IMG/VR virus record: IMGVR_UViG_3300044617_002200 | Location: 1-64,000 of that record | DNA length: 64,000 bases | From: a virus | Reading direction: 5' to 3' (one strand) | Shown: one piece after another, positions 35,925 through 45,380 of the stretch | Position numbering within the stretch: position 1 is the first letter of the stretch | Layout of the letters: every line of letters starts with the position of its first letter | Position numbers and translations under genes: made by a program | The notes under the pieces: model-generated | What the model was told of the DNA's origin: nothing | What the model saw: the letters and a program-made list of their open reading frames with translations, nothing else | The model's database searches: none

Positions 35925-36611
35925 TTATAATACGCCCTTCATTCTTAAGTAAACTCCGCCTCCGATCATAAGACAAAGAAAAGCTATAACAATATATAAT
36001 TTCAAAATATGAAGATCTTTTTTAATTGTTTCTTTTTGTAATTTATTTAAATCTTCAATCATTTTTGTATTGTATTTTTGTTGCTTTAATAACTCGTCGT
36101 CAATATCTTGAGCTAATTGCTTAAGCCTGAGGTTGTCTTTTTCTAACTGCTCTTTAAATTCTTTGGTTTGTAAAAGTTCCTTCCATTCTTCCGAATTTTC
36201 AACCAGAAGTTTTGCGTGTTTAAGATTTTCTGGAATAACAAGTCTTAAAATAGTTTCTTCTTCGTCTTTATAAGAAGTAGAAGTAATAATGTTACTAACT
36301 AGCTTATCGGTACGGCTCGAATTACCAGGCGAAGTTTTAATGTCGTTATTAGTATTTACAGAGCTAATAGATTTTATTTTTTTAGTTAAAATAGGAGGTA
36401 TTTTTATAGGATTTTTAGGAGGATAAGCTAATTTCTTAGCTTGTTCAGCGTATTCAAAAGCTTTTTCAAATCTAGCATTTTTAATTCCTTCGGAAGTAGC
36501 AAAAACAGCTTGAGACAAAGCCTCGCTTCTTTTTTCTGTATAAATAGTACAAGAGCTACCAATAAAACAAAACAAAAATATAAGAATAAAAGTAAAATAT
36601 TTCTTTTTCAT
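35925..36611 (-). CDS. Putative unimolecular spanin (lipoprotein with C-terminal anchor)
   Basis: This 228-residue protein starts with a lipoprotein signal (MKKKYFTFILIFLFCFIGSSC) with the modified Cys at 21; Gly at the -3 position is less usual than Leu. A Lys/Glu-rich helical and coiled-coil periplasmic part follows (about 130-198), then one C-terminal membrane segment (YIVIAFLCLMIGGGVYL). A lipid anchor in the outer membrane and a C-terminal inner-membrane span in one chain is the layout of unimolecular spanins, such as T1 gp11, which fuse the two membranes at the end of lysis. It leads the lysis cassette. The topology implies a Gram-negative host. Confidence 0.7.
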   Translation of the reverse strand: MKKKYFTFILIFLFCFIGSSCTIYTEKRSEALSQAVFATSEGIKNARFEKAFEYAEQAKKLAYPPKNPIKIPPILTKKIKSISSVNTNNDIKTSPGNSSRTDKLVSNIITSTSYKDEEETILRLVIPENLKHAKLLVENSEEWKELLQTKEFKEQLEKDNLRLKQLAQDIDDELLKQQKYNTKMIEDLNKLQKETIKKDLHILKLYIVIAFLCLMIGGGVYLRMKGVL

Positions 36612-36624
36612 AAAGATAATGTAT

Positions 36625-36631
36625 ATTACAC
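36625..36631 (-). promoter_or_regulatory. GTGTAAT box upstream of spanin
   Basis: Minus-strand GTGTAATATACATTATC lies 14 bases before the ATG at 36611, in the 40-base gap after the fibre gene, and would start the lysis transcript. Confidence 0.5.
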
Positions 36632-36651
36632 TTTATTCTTTTTAAGATATA

Positions 36652-39504
36652 TTAATTATCCAAATCGGTTATTACTAATTGATCATTAGAATTATAGTAG
36701 GATAAACGAGATTGGTTATTTGAATTTTTTAAAAATTTTACAGAATAAGACGAATAAACATGTGCATTCTGTGCAGCAAGATTCAAATTAGAACCAGAAA
36801 AAGAACCTTCATTATATCTAAAATTATCACCAATTACATTTTTTTCGAAATTGTTGAAAATATTATTTTCAAAAAAATTACCTATTAATAAGTTACTATT
36901 AAAGTTTTGCCCTATGTAATTTTTATAGAAAGAACCCTTTATTAAATTTCCCGAAAAAGAGTTTGATATTTCATTATTAAAACACTTAGAAATATTATTT
37001 GAATTAAATTGGTCACCTACTGCATTAGAATAAAATCCACTTCCTATAATATTTGAAGAAAACTCGTCTCCTATTTTATTTCTATAAAAATATCGAGCAT
37101 CAATAGTATTATTGCTAAAATCTGACCCTATTTCATTAGAATAACAATTAATGTTTTGACCGCTAGGAACATAAAAAACACTGTTTATTAATTTTTTAAT
37201 ATATATATCTTTAACACCTGTAGAATTTAAAATCCCCGTATTAGTAATTGAGTTTGAAAAAATCGGCTGTTGTATCAAAGCTCCTGTTAAAACTGGTAGT
37301 GTCAAAATATTTGTTGAGCCATTTGATTTTATATTAAAAAAGTCTAACTCGTCACTTGTAGCAAAATAACTATCTGCTTCAATAAAAGGAGTTAACTGCT
37401 GCCACCAATCAGAATTCTGATCTGGGCTTTTATTTATATTTGAATTTTTTAGAGAGATAAATAACTTACCAGCACTTGTTTTTACAACATCGTCTTTACT
37501 ATAATTATAGGATGTGCTGTATAAAACAACCGAGCTTAAATCTAATTTACCGCAATTTACGGTCAAATTTCTCCAATCACAAGATATATCAATACTATTT
37601 TTAGTGTCTATTCTTCTATAAATCCAACCCTTAAAATCATTTATTTCTGTATTATTATTGCTCTCCCAAGTATAACTGGTTTTAGCTTCGTCATCATAAT
37701 ATATAATATCTTCTGGATATATTGTTGAAAAAGCATTTTTGGCGATGGAATTTTTGGTTAAAGCCATAACAACCAAAGGTTCAAAGTATTTCCCACTTTT
37801 TACTGTTTTATCTGTACTACTTTTGTTCCACCATTTAGAAATAAAATCGGTTATCTCATAATAAGAACCTTCTGTTAAAAGGTTGTTGTTTTTTAAATTT
37901 TTGAACCCACTAAAAGTTAATTTATTATAATTTTGATAATTCTCTGATTCTATTACTTGTTGGTTTGAATAATTTTTAAGCCTCCACTCCGGAGAAATAA
38001 ATACAAACTCCGCAAAATCGCCTATTTTAGGATTTTGTATATTATACAATGTTAAATTCTCGGAAAAAGAGTTTCCAGTTAAATATTTAAATCTAAAACT
38101 TAAAGAGTCTGGATTCTGAATATTTAAAGAAACATTGTAATATAATATATCTCCATTTTGAGCGTTTTGACCAGAAACATCTGGTAAATCAATTATACAT
38201 GCTCCTGTCGTATCAAAAAGACAATCAATATATAAATTTCTAGATGCAGGCGTTTTCGAAATTAAAAAATCATCAACAAACCATGCGCTGTTAACTTTAT
38301 CATAGCCAGTCAAATAATTTAGAGTTTCTTCTAATAAGAAGATATCCCCCATTTCATGCGGGTGTTCTGATTTAGCGTATTGTAGAAACGGAATAGACTC
38401 TAATGTCCAAAAATTCGAATTTTTATTCTTAAATTCTATAAAATAATCTCTATTAGAAATCTCTGAATATATATTATATAAAGAATAATAGTCAGGCCCC
38501 TCTAATAAATTTTGCCCGTTAAAAGATATTTTGTATTCATAACCAGATTTAATTTTATTAATTAAAACTGGATCTACATATGACAATTTAAATTTTATAT
38601 TATTTCCAGATTCAGATAAGTTCAAATCCGGTAAGTTTATATTAAAATCCCCAGTTTGGTAAATATAAATATCGTATTCAGTATTATTTTTATTCGTTAA
38701 AAAAATATTTCTATTTCCACTCAAAAAAATACTTTCAAAGTTTATTTTATTTGAAAAGGCACTATTTGAACCCCAATTTATTTTTTTTAGCGCTCTTTTC
38801 TCATAAAGGGGATGAATGATAGGATAAACAAGATTAGGAATTAAAGGCCCATCATATTCTATCATCACATAAGATTCAAAATCTGAATTTAAATCTTGTT
38901 GATTTTGTTTTGATATATTAACGATATTTCCAGTTCTTATCCCTAAAGGTAAATCAACCGATTCAGTAAATGGTACTCCAAATAAATTATATATTCCAAA
39001 AGAAGTATGTCCGTTAATCGTATCAATATAAGAATTTCCCTCTAAAATTATATTAGAGTCTTTATCAAAAACTACGTCTACTCCAGAAAAATAAACTCCA
39101 GAAGTAAAAAAAGATTTTGACCCAGAAATAAAATTTTGAAGACCAACAATATCCCCTTCCAACAAGATTTTTTTACCGCTTATATATATTGCTTTATCAA
39201 ATATTTTTTCTCCAGAAATTATTTGATCACCAGTTGTATAAACTACATTTTCTAAATTTATAATCCCGGTGCCAGAAATGATATTATTAGTGATATCGCC
39301 TTCAAGTAAAACTCTTTTGTTATCAACTATAGGTCTGTTCGAAAAAGTTTTTTGACCTTGTATATTTTGATTTCCAGTAGTATATACAACATCTTTAATT
39401 AAACTATCAACTTGCCCAAAAGATGGGAAAAGTAATTGTCCATATTCATAAACTGCTCCGCTAATATCAGCGTCAATTTGTCTTCTTTTAATTAAACTTC
39501 TCAT
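36652..39504 (-). CDS. Beta-helix tail fibre protein
   Basis: This is a 950-residue protein. The N-terminal 160 residues repeat a module of the form VYTTGNQNIQGQKTF, then RPIV, then a VLLEGDI strand, shared with the fibre at 55405-58206. The middle (about 570-740) matches a region of the fibre at 58482-61052, with a WWN segment, EPLVVMAL and PEDIIYYDD and the phrase NDFKGWIYRR. Residues about 800-905 contain ten copies of a 9-residue repeat (NKIGDEFSS, NIIGSGFYS, NAVGDQFNS), likely coils of a beta-helix. The end (NDQLVITDLDN) is also shared. It overlaps the portal gene by 4 bases. This looks like a mosaic receptor-binding or fibre protein. Confidence 0.75.
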   Translation of the reverse strand: MRSLIKRRQIDADISGAVYEYGQLLFPSFGQVDSLIKDVVYTTGNQNIQGQKTFSNRPIVDNKRVLLEGDITNNIISGTGIINLENVVYTTGDQIISGEKIFDKAIYISGKKILLEGDIVGLQNFISGSKSFFTSGVYFSGVDVVFDKDSNIILEGNSYIDTINGHTSFGIYNLFGVPFTESVDLPLGIRTGNIVNISKQNQQDLNSDFESYVMIEYDGPLIPNLVYPIIHPLYEKRALKKINWGSNSAFSNKINFESIFLSGNRNIFLTNKNNTEYDIYIYQTGDFNINLPDLNLSESGNNIKFKLSYVDPVLINKIKSGYEYKISFNGQNLLEGPDYYSLYNIYSEISNRDYFIEFKNKNSNFWTLESIPFLQYAKSEHPHEMGDIFLLEETLNYLTGYDKVNSAWFVDDFLISKTPASRNLYIDCLFDTTGACIIDLPDVSGQNAQNGDILYYNVSLNIQNPDSLSFRFKYLTGNSFSENLTLYNIQNPKIGDFAEFVFISPEWRLKNYSNQQVIESENYQNYNKLTFSGFKNLKNNNLLTEGSYYEITDFISKWWNKSSTDKTVKSGKYFEPLVVMALTKNSIAKNAFSTIYPEDIIYYDDEAKTSYTWESNNNTEINDFKGWIYRRIDTKNSIDISCDWRNLTVNCGKLDLSSVVLYSTSYNYSKDDVVKTSAGKLFISLKNSNINKSPDQNSDWWQQLTPFIEADSYFATSDELDFFNIKSNGSTNILTLPVLTGALIQQPIFSNSITNTGILNSTGVKDIYIKKLINSVFYVPSGQNINCYSNEIGSDFSNNTIDARYFYRNKIGDEFSSNIIGSGFYSNAVGDQFNSNNISKCFNNEISNSFSGNLIKGSFYKNYIGQNFNSNLLIGNFFENNIFNNFEKNVIGDNFRYNEGSFSGSNLNLAAQNAHVYSSYSVKFLKNSNNQSRLSYYNSNDQLVITDLDN

Positions 39505-41423
39505 TGTCTATCAAGATTTTTTTTACTGTGAAAAAGTACGATAGCAGTTTTTATATCAACGCCGAAATTCTCAGAAATCTTATTAATTTCTTCTAAATTA
39601 TGCGCTTTAATAGTTTTTGGTTCTTTGCAATATTCTTCTATTTTTGAATTCCAATTAAGAGGGTCTTCATTTATTGCAATCATTTCCGAGACATCTTTTA
39701 TTATGTTTCTTTGATCTGCTGTAAGTCTTTTTTTATTAAATTGATTCTTCAGTTTAGAAGTAATATTACTTTCTAATTGATCATACGATAGTAAATTTTT
39801 TGTAACTAAATTTGCATCAATTAAATCATTATAGGAAGAAGCCGTACCTATTTTACCAGGAGTTTTAGTTGATTGCTTTACACCGGTTGTTCCACCTGGA
39901 CGACCAGCTTCCGTATTTAAATTTTGAGCTTTGTTTAATAGAGGTTGATACAAACCGTCTTCTTGAAGTTTCGTAAACTTTTTTTGAGATTCTATACTTT
40001 CTTCAGGAAGCGGAAGTCTTCCTGTATCAATAGCGGTGAGTCCTTCTTCTGGAGTCAAAACTCCAAGTTCTATCAATCTAGAATATATCCGTGTTAAATT
40101 CGAATCACTTTTGAAGTCAGCGTCTTTGAACCTTGGCGTCGGCAAGTTTTTAAAGTTTAAATTTTTACCTATTTTTTTAATTTCTGGTATTATAAACTCA
40201 TTCAAAAAGGTTTCTCTAGCGTGTTTTAAACGTGACAAAAAAACTTCAATTTTCGTTGAGGTATTAGCATACTTTTCCTCTCCAAATAAAACATTGTTCA
40301 ACCCATATCTAATGTCCCTATCAACAACTTCATATTTTTTGGGATCCAGAATCTGGCCAATTTCGGGTATAATGAACTTTATATTAGTTGTGTAATCTGT
40401 AACTAAAATTCTACCAACGCTTTCGTTTTCAAAAATTTTTCTTAAGTTTCCAATTTGGTCTTTTGTCGGCATACCAACTTCGTCATTCCCCATAGTTACT
40501 AATAAAACAGCTTGCTGTATTGTTCTGCTAATAGCCATATCCATATTTTTAAGCTCCGCTTTCCAGTTAATATCTTCTAAAACAGGAAAACCCATTGGTA
40601 CACTAAAAGGTTCGTAATCTTGTTTTTTATAAAAAATTGGTATAAATTTTTCTTCATCTAAATCAAAAACCATTTGTTGATGTAAGTTGGATGTTTTAGC
40701 GTCCTTAAATTTTTTAATATCAACTATTTTTTCAGATAATTGTTTATCCTGAGGAGTACTAGGATTTAATAAAACTTGCATTTCAAAATCATTTAGTATT
40801 TTAATATATTTTGGAGTTATAAAAGAAGCTGACCCTACAGCCTGTATATCGGCTGGATTCAATATAACATATCTAATTGGAATTTGATTAGATTTAGCCT
40901 CGCCAATCATTAAGTCTGAAATAACACGCATATCTTGTTTATTAAATTCAGCGCTTAATTTATATAAAAATACGTTGCCACTTCTAAAAAACTCGCGAAA
41001 AAACATATCCTGCAGTCTCCACAAATTAATTTTGTCTGACCAGCTTGTGAAAAATTTTCTTGATTGCTCGTTTCCTCCTGTAAAATATATTGGAGAACAG
41101 CTAAATTCAGTCATTAAATCAATAGTATTTCTAAATATTGAAAAATTATAATAAGCTTTTTGACACAAAATAATAGTGTCTTTTATACTAATGTTAGAAT
41201 TGTATTTTCCTCCTCCACTTCCATAAGTAAAAGGTATAACCCCTCCCTCTATATTTGCATACTTATCAGATCTTGATATTGAGGCGGAACGATTCCTTCT
41301 TACCGAAGAAGATTGATTAGATGTAGACGTATCTACTGACCTAGAACCCTTAACTTGAATCAAAGAATCACTCGAGGCTTGTATTACTTGCGGAACCGGG
41401 AAATTAATATTTTTTTTATTCAT
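39501..41423 (-). CDS. Portal protein
   Basis: This 640-residue protein has a disordered Ser/Arg-rich N-terminus (about 35-55). The body has portal features: NISIKDTIILCQKAYYNFSIFRNTIDLMTE near the wing, RYVILNPADIQAVGS, and the stem-like region VDRDIRYGLNNVLFGEEKYANTST. The C-terminal half includes RLIELGVLTPEEGLTAIDTG, typical of portal crown regions. It follows the terminase and precedes head genes. Twelve copies would form the ring at the packaging vertex. Start choice is supported by an upstream GTGTAAT box. Length is within the usual range for portals. Confidence 0.85.
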   Translation of the reverse strand: MNKKNINFPVPQVIQASSDSLIQVKGSRSVDTSTSNQSSSVRRNRSASISRSDKYANIEGGVIPFTYGSGGGKYNSNISIKDTIILCQKAYYNFSIFRNTIDLMTEFSCSPIYFTGGNEQSRKFFTSWSDKINLWRLQDMFFREFFRSGNVFLYKLSAEFNKQDMRVISDLMIGEAKSNQIPIRYVILNPADIQAVGSASFITPKYIKILNDFEMQVLLNPSTPQDKQLSEKIVDIKKFKDAKTSNLHQQMVFDLDEEKFIPIFYKKQDYEPFSVPMGFPVLEDINWKAELKNMDMAISRTIQQAVLLVTMGNDEVGMPTKDQIGNLRKIFENESVGRILVTDYTTNIKFIIPEIGQILDPKKYEVVDRDIRYGLNNVLFGEEKYANTSTKIEVFLSRLKHARETFLNEFIIPEIKKIGKNLNFKNLPTPRFKDADFKSDSNLTRIYSRLIELGVLTPEEGLTAIDTGRLPLPEESIESQKKFTKLQEDGLYQPLLNKAQNLNTEAGRPGGTTGVKQSTKTPGKIGTASSYNDLIDANLVTKNLLSYDQLESNITSKLKNQFNKKRLTADQRNIIKDVSEMIAINEDPLNWNSKIEEYCKEPKTIKAHNLEEINKISENFGVDIKTAIVLFHSKKNLDRQ

Positions 41424-41449
41424 TACAATATTATATAGATTATAATCAA

Positions 41450-41456
41450 ATTACAC
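41450..41456 (-). promoter_or_regulatory. GTGTAAT box upstream of portal
   Basis: Minus-strand GTGTAATTTGATTATAATC lies 27 bases before the ATG at 41423, in the 44-base gap after the terminase. A TATAAT-like stretch follows within it. Confidence 0.5.
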
Positions 41457-41467
41457 CTAAATACCTA

Positions 41468-43369
41468 TTACAGAAGCTCAGCTATAAAAGTAGTATTTTT
41501 TTTAACAAAATTTTCTGGGTCTACAATATCAAAATATATCTTTAACCCCCAATTACTTAACATCAACGTGGTATAATTATCTTTTCTTGCTCTATTTATG
41601 CTAGTAGACCTTTTAAGATGATAAGGCAAATCAAAGCTCTGAGTTCCTCTAGAAGTAGTAGTAACTTCAATGTTTGCGCATTGTTCTTTCGTATCTTTTA
41701 TTATAAAGTCCTGTTCTTCTATAAATTCTCTAACAGTCAATTTTTTTGTTTCATATTCGGTGTCTGCTTTATCTCCTATACCTCTAGGACAAATATCTGA
41801 CATCGGTAAGTTCATTGAAAAAACATTTTCTAAAATGTCGGGGTGACAGCTAGCACGAGATGCAAACCATATTTTTTTATGGTCTATACATGTTTGAAGA
41901 TAAGAGTTTGCTCTAGATAAAAAAGCAGAAGTAAAATATTGTTTCACACATATTGAACCAAAGTCTCTGTTATATTGAGACGCGCAATTTTTTACCATTT
42001 TTACGTAATCTTCATTTTCTTTATCTGAATCAAAATCTATAAAACCTATTTTTTTATTAATTTTTTTAAAAAATTCTGAATTATTTACTGCATCTATAAA
42101 AGTGTCTGCTCCGGCATGATCAATAATAACTAACGCTATATTAAAATGTTTATATAAATAATAAAAATATTTAATATGATCTTGCAATGAAGCTCCCGCT
42201 ACTTGGTAACCATGAACTACGACTCCTTGTTTTTTTTCCTCATCTATTTCAACAACACTCATCGCAAAATAATCTGCTGTTTTAGAAGCAGAAAAATTAG
42301 GGTCTATTCCTAAAATATATTTTTTGTCACTATCACCGACTATTTTCGTTGTAGGGTATTCTCCATCTGGTATAGTACACAAATGCATTTTTTGAGGAGA
42401 AAAATAACTATCCCCACCATCAATGAATCTAGCGCAATATTCTCTTAAAAATGAATGATGAGAACTTCCCCCGCTTTTAGCTACTTGAATTGCAGCTTGG
42501 TCTACCATATGAGAAGGTAAGGCCTCGTAACTCAATTGTGAAATAAAATAAGTTCCCGGCAATTCTCCATCTTTAGCTGTTTGAACGTCAGGATTTTCAA
42601 TTAAATGCGACCATTTTTGATAAACATTAAATAAATGCTCGAAAGTATAACTAGCGGAACTCAAAGCTAACATTTGAGAAGTGTTTTCAAAAATTTGACG
42701 ATTATCAGGATGTAGTAATCCTTTTTGAATTAATTCCTCTTCAAGTCTTCTAATTCGGATTCTTTCTCCAACATCACGAGGGGAACTTAAAAATGGAATC
42801 AATACATTATCAATAATATCTGCTGGTAATAATAAAAACTCATCCAGAATCAGAACATTAGCTCTGATACCTCTAATTTTTTCTCCAGTCAATGGAATTG
42901 CTGTTATGCTACCCCCATTTATCTGCCATTCATATTGATCATTCCTCTTACTTTTTAAACCAAAACATTGCATAGCTAACCGGGCGACAGATGAACTCAA
43001 GAATTTTTCTATTTCATTAAAAACTCTACGGCTAGTTCTAAAATTTACAGAAGCTATTAATATTTTAGTTCCTGGTTCAAATATACATTTCAATATGCAA
43101 TAAATGGCCGCACAAAAACTTTTAGCGCACCCTCTTCCCCATATCAGCATACAATAATTCTTATTAAAAAAAGAATTAAGAGTTAGTTCTTGATATGATT
43201 CTAACGTCAAACCTAATATTAAATCAGTCGTAAAGCCTAGATTATATCTCAAAAACTTCGCTAAAGAAATTCGAGCGTCCATATCAGAAAGCTCTCCTTT
43301 AAGAGACAGGAGTTCTTTATTTACATTCTTTATATTTTTTTTATTTTGATTACCTATTATTAAACTCAT
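41468..43369 (-). CDS. terL: Terminase large subunit
   Basis: This 633-residue protein has an ATPase half with Walker A GRGCAKS (78-84) and Walker B VLILDEF (172-178, D176/E177), and a nuclease half whose first acidic residue is D356 in LGIDPNFS, with D417 in VIIDHAG as the second. This layout is typical of phage DNA-packaging motors that cut and translocate the genome into the prohead. It overlaps the upstream nuclease gene by 20 bases and precedes the portal. The Walker A sequence has Cys-Ala in place of the more common Gly-Lys arrangement, but the lysine is kept. Full length. Confidence 0.95.
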   Translation of the reverse strand: MSLIIGNQNKKNIKNVNKELLSLKGELSDMDARISLAKFLRYNLGFTTDLILGLTLESYQELTLNSFFNKNYCMLIWGRGCAKSFCAAIYCILKCIFEPGTKILIASVNFRTSRRVFNEIEKFLSSSVARLAMQCFGLKSKRNDQYEWQINGGSITAIPLTGEKIRGIRANVLILDEFLLLPADIIDNVLIPFLSSPRDVGERIRIRRLEEELIQKGLLHPDNRQIFENTSQMLALSSASYTFEHLFNVYQKWSHLIENPDVQTAKDGELPGTYFISQLSYEALPSHMVDQAAIQVAKSGGSSHHSFLREYCARFIDGGDSYFSPQKMHLCTIPDGEYPTTKIVGDSDKKYILGIDPNFSASKTADYFAMSVVEIDEEKKQGVVVHGYQVAGASLQDHIKYFYYLYKHFNIALVIIDHAGADTFIDAVNNSEFFKKINKKIGFIDFDSDKENEDYVKMVKNCASQYNRDFGSICVKQYFTSAFLSRANSYLQTCIDHKKIWFASRASCHPDILENVFSMNLPMSDICPRGIGDKADTEYETKKLTVREFIEEQDFIIKDTKEQCANIEVTTTSRGTQSFDLPYHLKRSTSINRARKDNYTTLMLSNWGLKIYFDIVDPENFVKKNTTFIAELL

Positions 43370-44303
43370 ATTTATTAAAGTAATATTGTAAATCTAAATT
43401 TTTAAGCTTATCTTTTTCAAGACTTAATATCTTCAAGGAATATTTAGTAGCCTCTTCTTTATTTTTGGCAAAAACAAATTGAAGATTATTAAAATCTTTA
43501 TTTAAAACTCTCATTCGGTGAGCTATAAACTCACCTGAAGCTTTTCCAAAAAAATTTTTTTTGTATAATATGTCGTTTAAAGTTGACTCAACAACTACTA
43601 TTAAATACCCATCTAAATCCAAACTTCTTTTTATTTCGTTTTGAAAGCGTATAAAACCTTTACTTAAAGTATTTATAAAATCTGACGCGCTTTTTCTTTC
43701 TATTGAAACCGAAGGATCTTCCAAAGAAGCGTAATCTCCAAATTCTAACTTTTTATTTGTAACATTTACGCAACTGTCAAAAACAAAAGGCTTTTGCTCT
43801 CTAGTATCGACAATTAAGTTAGAAACTTTATTAAATTTTAAACTTTTTAAAAATTTTTCATTATATTTAAATAATGATTTTAAACTTAAAATTTCACAAA
43901 TTTCGTCGAAGTTCATATTAATAGACTCTTCGATATAAGAAATTGGTAATAAACAATTAACAGTGCTAATAATAGCTTCCGGCAACGCATTTTCTATATT
44001 TTTTAATAATATATAATTTTTATATTTATTAAATATATAATCGCGCCTTTCTTCTACAGATTTAGACTTCAACCATAATTTTAAATTTTTTCTATTATTA
44101 AAATCGCTTAACAAGTATTGTTCTAATGATTTAAATTTTATAGCGCTTTTATCATAAAAGTCAAATTTTTTTTCGTATTTATTTATATAATCTTTTAAAG
44201 AAATATTATGTTTAGATTTTAAATAATTTATAAAAGTTTTTACTTCTACCTCTTTATTATCAATCTTACAATAGATTTTATAATTATCCATAGACCATTT
44301 CAT
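43350..44303 (-). CDS. ERCC4-type nuclease
   Basis: This 317-residue protein has a C-terminal half with the XPF/MUS81 nuclease signature: VDTREQKPF (D166), FGDY (D190) and ERKSASD (202-208), matching the ERKxxxD active site. The first 45 residues (YCKIDNKEVEVKTF, KHNISLKDYINKY) look like a phage zinc-finger DNA-binding module that has lost most of its cysteines. The enzyme probably cuts branched or flap DNA, perhaps to clear the substrate for packaging. It lies between the small terminase candidate and the large terminase and overlaps both by 20 bases. An alternative start at 44291 would shorten the upstream overlap to 8. Confidence 0.88.
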   Translation of the reverse strand: MKWSMDNYKIYCKIDNKEVEVKTFINYLKSKHNISLKDYINKYEKKFDFYDKSAIKFKSLEQYLLSDFNNRKNLKLWLKSKSVEERRDYIFNKYKNYILLKNIENALPEAIISTVNCLLPISYIEESINMNFDEICEILSLKSLFKYNEKFLKSLKFNKVSNLIVDTREQKPFVFDSCVNVTNKKLEFGDYASLEDPSVSIERKSASDFINTLSKGFIRFQNEIKRSLDLDGYLIVVVESTLNDILYKKNFFGKASGEFIAHRMRVLNKDFNNLQFVFAKNKEEATKYSLKILSLEKDKLKNLDLQYYFNKYEFNNR

Positions 44304-45378
44304 CTATATCAATACCTTTTATTATAGCTTTTAATTCATCCATCGATGACAGACGCTTCGCTTCCTGTTCTAAATTTTGCTTCTGGGCCTCTGCTAAATT
44401 AATAATAGATTTTCTTTTTTCTTCGTCTTTCCAAGCTTGAACCAAATTTAGAATACTCGCATTTTCTTCTTTTCGTTCTTGTAATTTTTTAGACCTATCA
44501 TCCACTAGAGATTTATAAAGTTTATTTTGTCTTCCGCGACATTGATTATATTCTGTCTGAAGATTATTAATAGCTTCATTTAACTGCATTTTTATGTTTC
44601 TACCCTCGTCTTCTTCAGAAGACTGCCTTAACATCTGCCTAAGTTCTTCAACTTGTTGTAAAATAGTAGAAGCAGTGACCACTTCTGTACATAATGTAAT
44701 AAATTGATCTAATTCTTCTTGAGAAAGATCTTCTTTATTATAAGTATAACGAATAAAAGCGTCCTCAAACAACTTTCTATCATCTTCTCTTTTGTAGGTA
44801 TTTATTTGATAACAAAAACTAAAAGTATTCAAATATCTTTGAAGAGACTCTGCTTGTTTTAACTGTATTGCTTTTAATTCTAAAGTCCAATTTAAATTTA
44901 AGTATCTATTAATTCTGGCTACAGTTTGGTCTAATCTTCTAGGTGGGAAATATTCAGTTATTATATTGTCGTTATCTTGTTTTTCTTCAGGGATATAATC
45001 AATTTGTTCAAAAGAATTTTCTTCTTTACTTTTTAATAAATTTATATATTTACTAACCTCTTTAGATTCTAAACTCAAATGTGTTAATTCTTTTTTAAAA
45101 ATTAATTTAGCGATATCTAAATAGTGCTGATCTTTAAAATTATTTTTTATAAACTCTTTTTGATCTTCTGTTAAAGAAATTCTTTCCCTTTGATAAACGG
45201 AACGACTTTTATATTCAATATTGTTATCGATTATGAATTTTTTAATTTCCCTGCCCTGTTTGCTTCTCGTGTCTATATTTTTATTTTCATAAACAAAAGC
45301 TGTAATCTCTGTAAGAGTCGCTTCTGGGTTCTTATTTAGTATTTCATAAATACGACTTTTATGATTTTCATTTAACAT
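44284..45378 (-). CDS. Putative terminase small subunit (helical DNA-binding protein)
   Basis: This 364-residue, almost all-helical acidic protein has an N-terminal winged-helix-like region (SRIYEILNKNPEATLTEITA, then EIKKFIIDNNIEYKSRS) and a long coiled coil at about 240-350. There is no ATPase or nuclease motif. Its place two genes upstream of the large terminase and its HTH-plus-coil build suit a small terminase that recognises packaging DNA and forms a ring. The size is at the upper end for that family. It overlaps the nuclease gene by 20 bases. Confidence 0.5.
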   Translation of the reverse strand: MLNENHKSRIYEILNKNPEATLTEITAFVYENKNIDTRSKQGREIKKFIIDNNIEYKSRSVYQRERISLTEDQKEFIKNNFKDQHYLDIAKLIFKKELTHLSLESKEVSKYINLLKSKEENSFEQIDYIPEEKQDNDNIITEYFPPRRLDQTVARINRYLNLNWTLELKAIQLKQAESLQRYLNTFSFCYQINTYKREDDRKLFEDAFIRYTYNKEDLSQEELDQFITLCTEVVTASTILQQVEELRQMLRQSSEEDEGRNIKMQLNEAINNLQTEYNQCRGRQNKLYKSLVDDRSKKLQERKEENASILNLVQAWKDEEKRKSIINLAEAQKQNLEQEAKRLSSMDELKAIIKGIDIDEMVYG

Positions 45379-45380
45379 AA

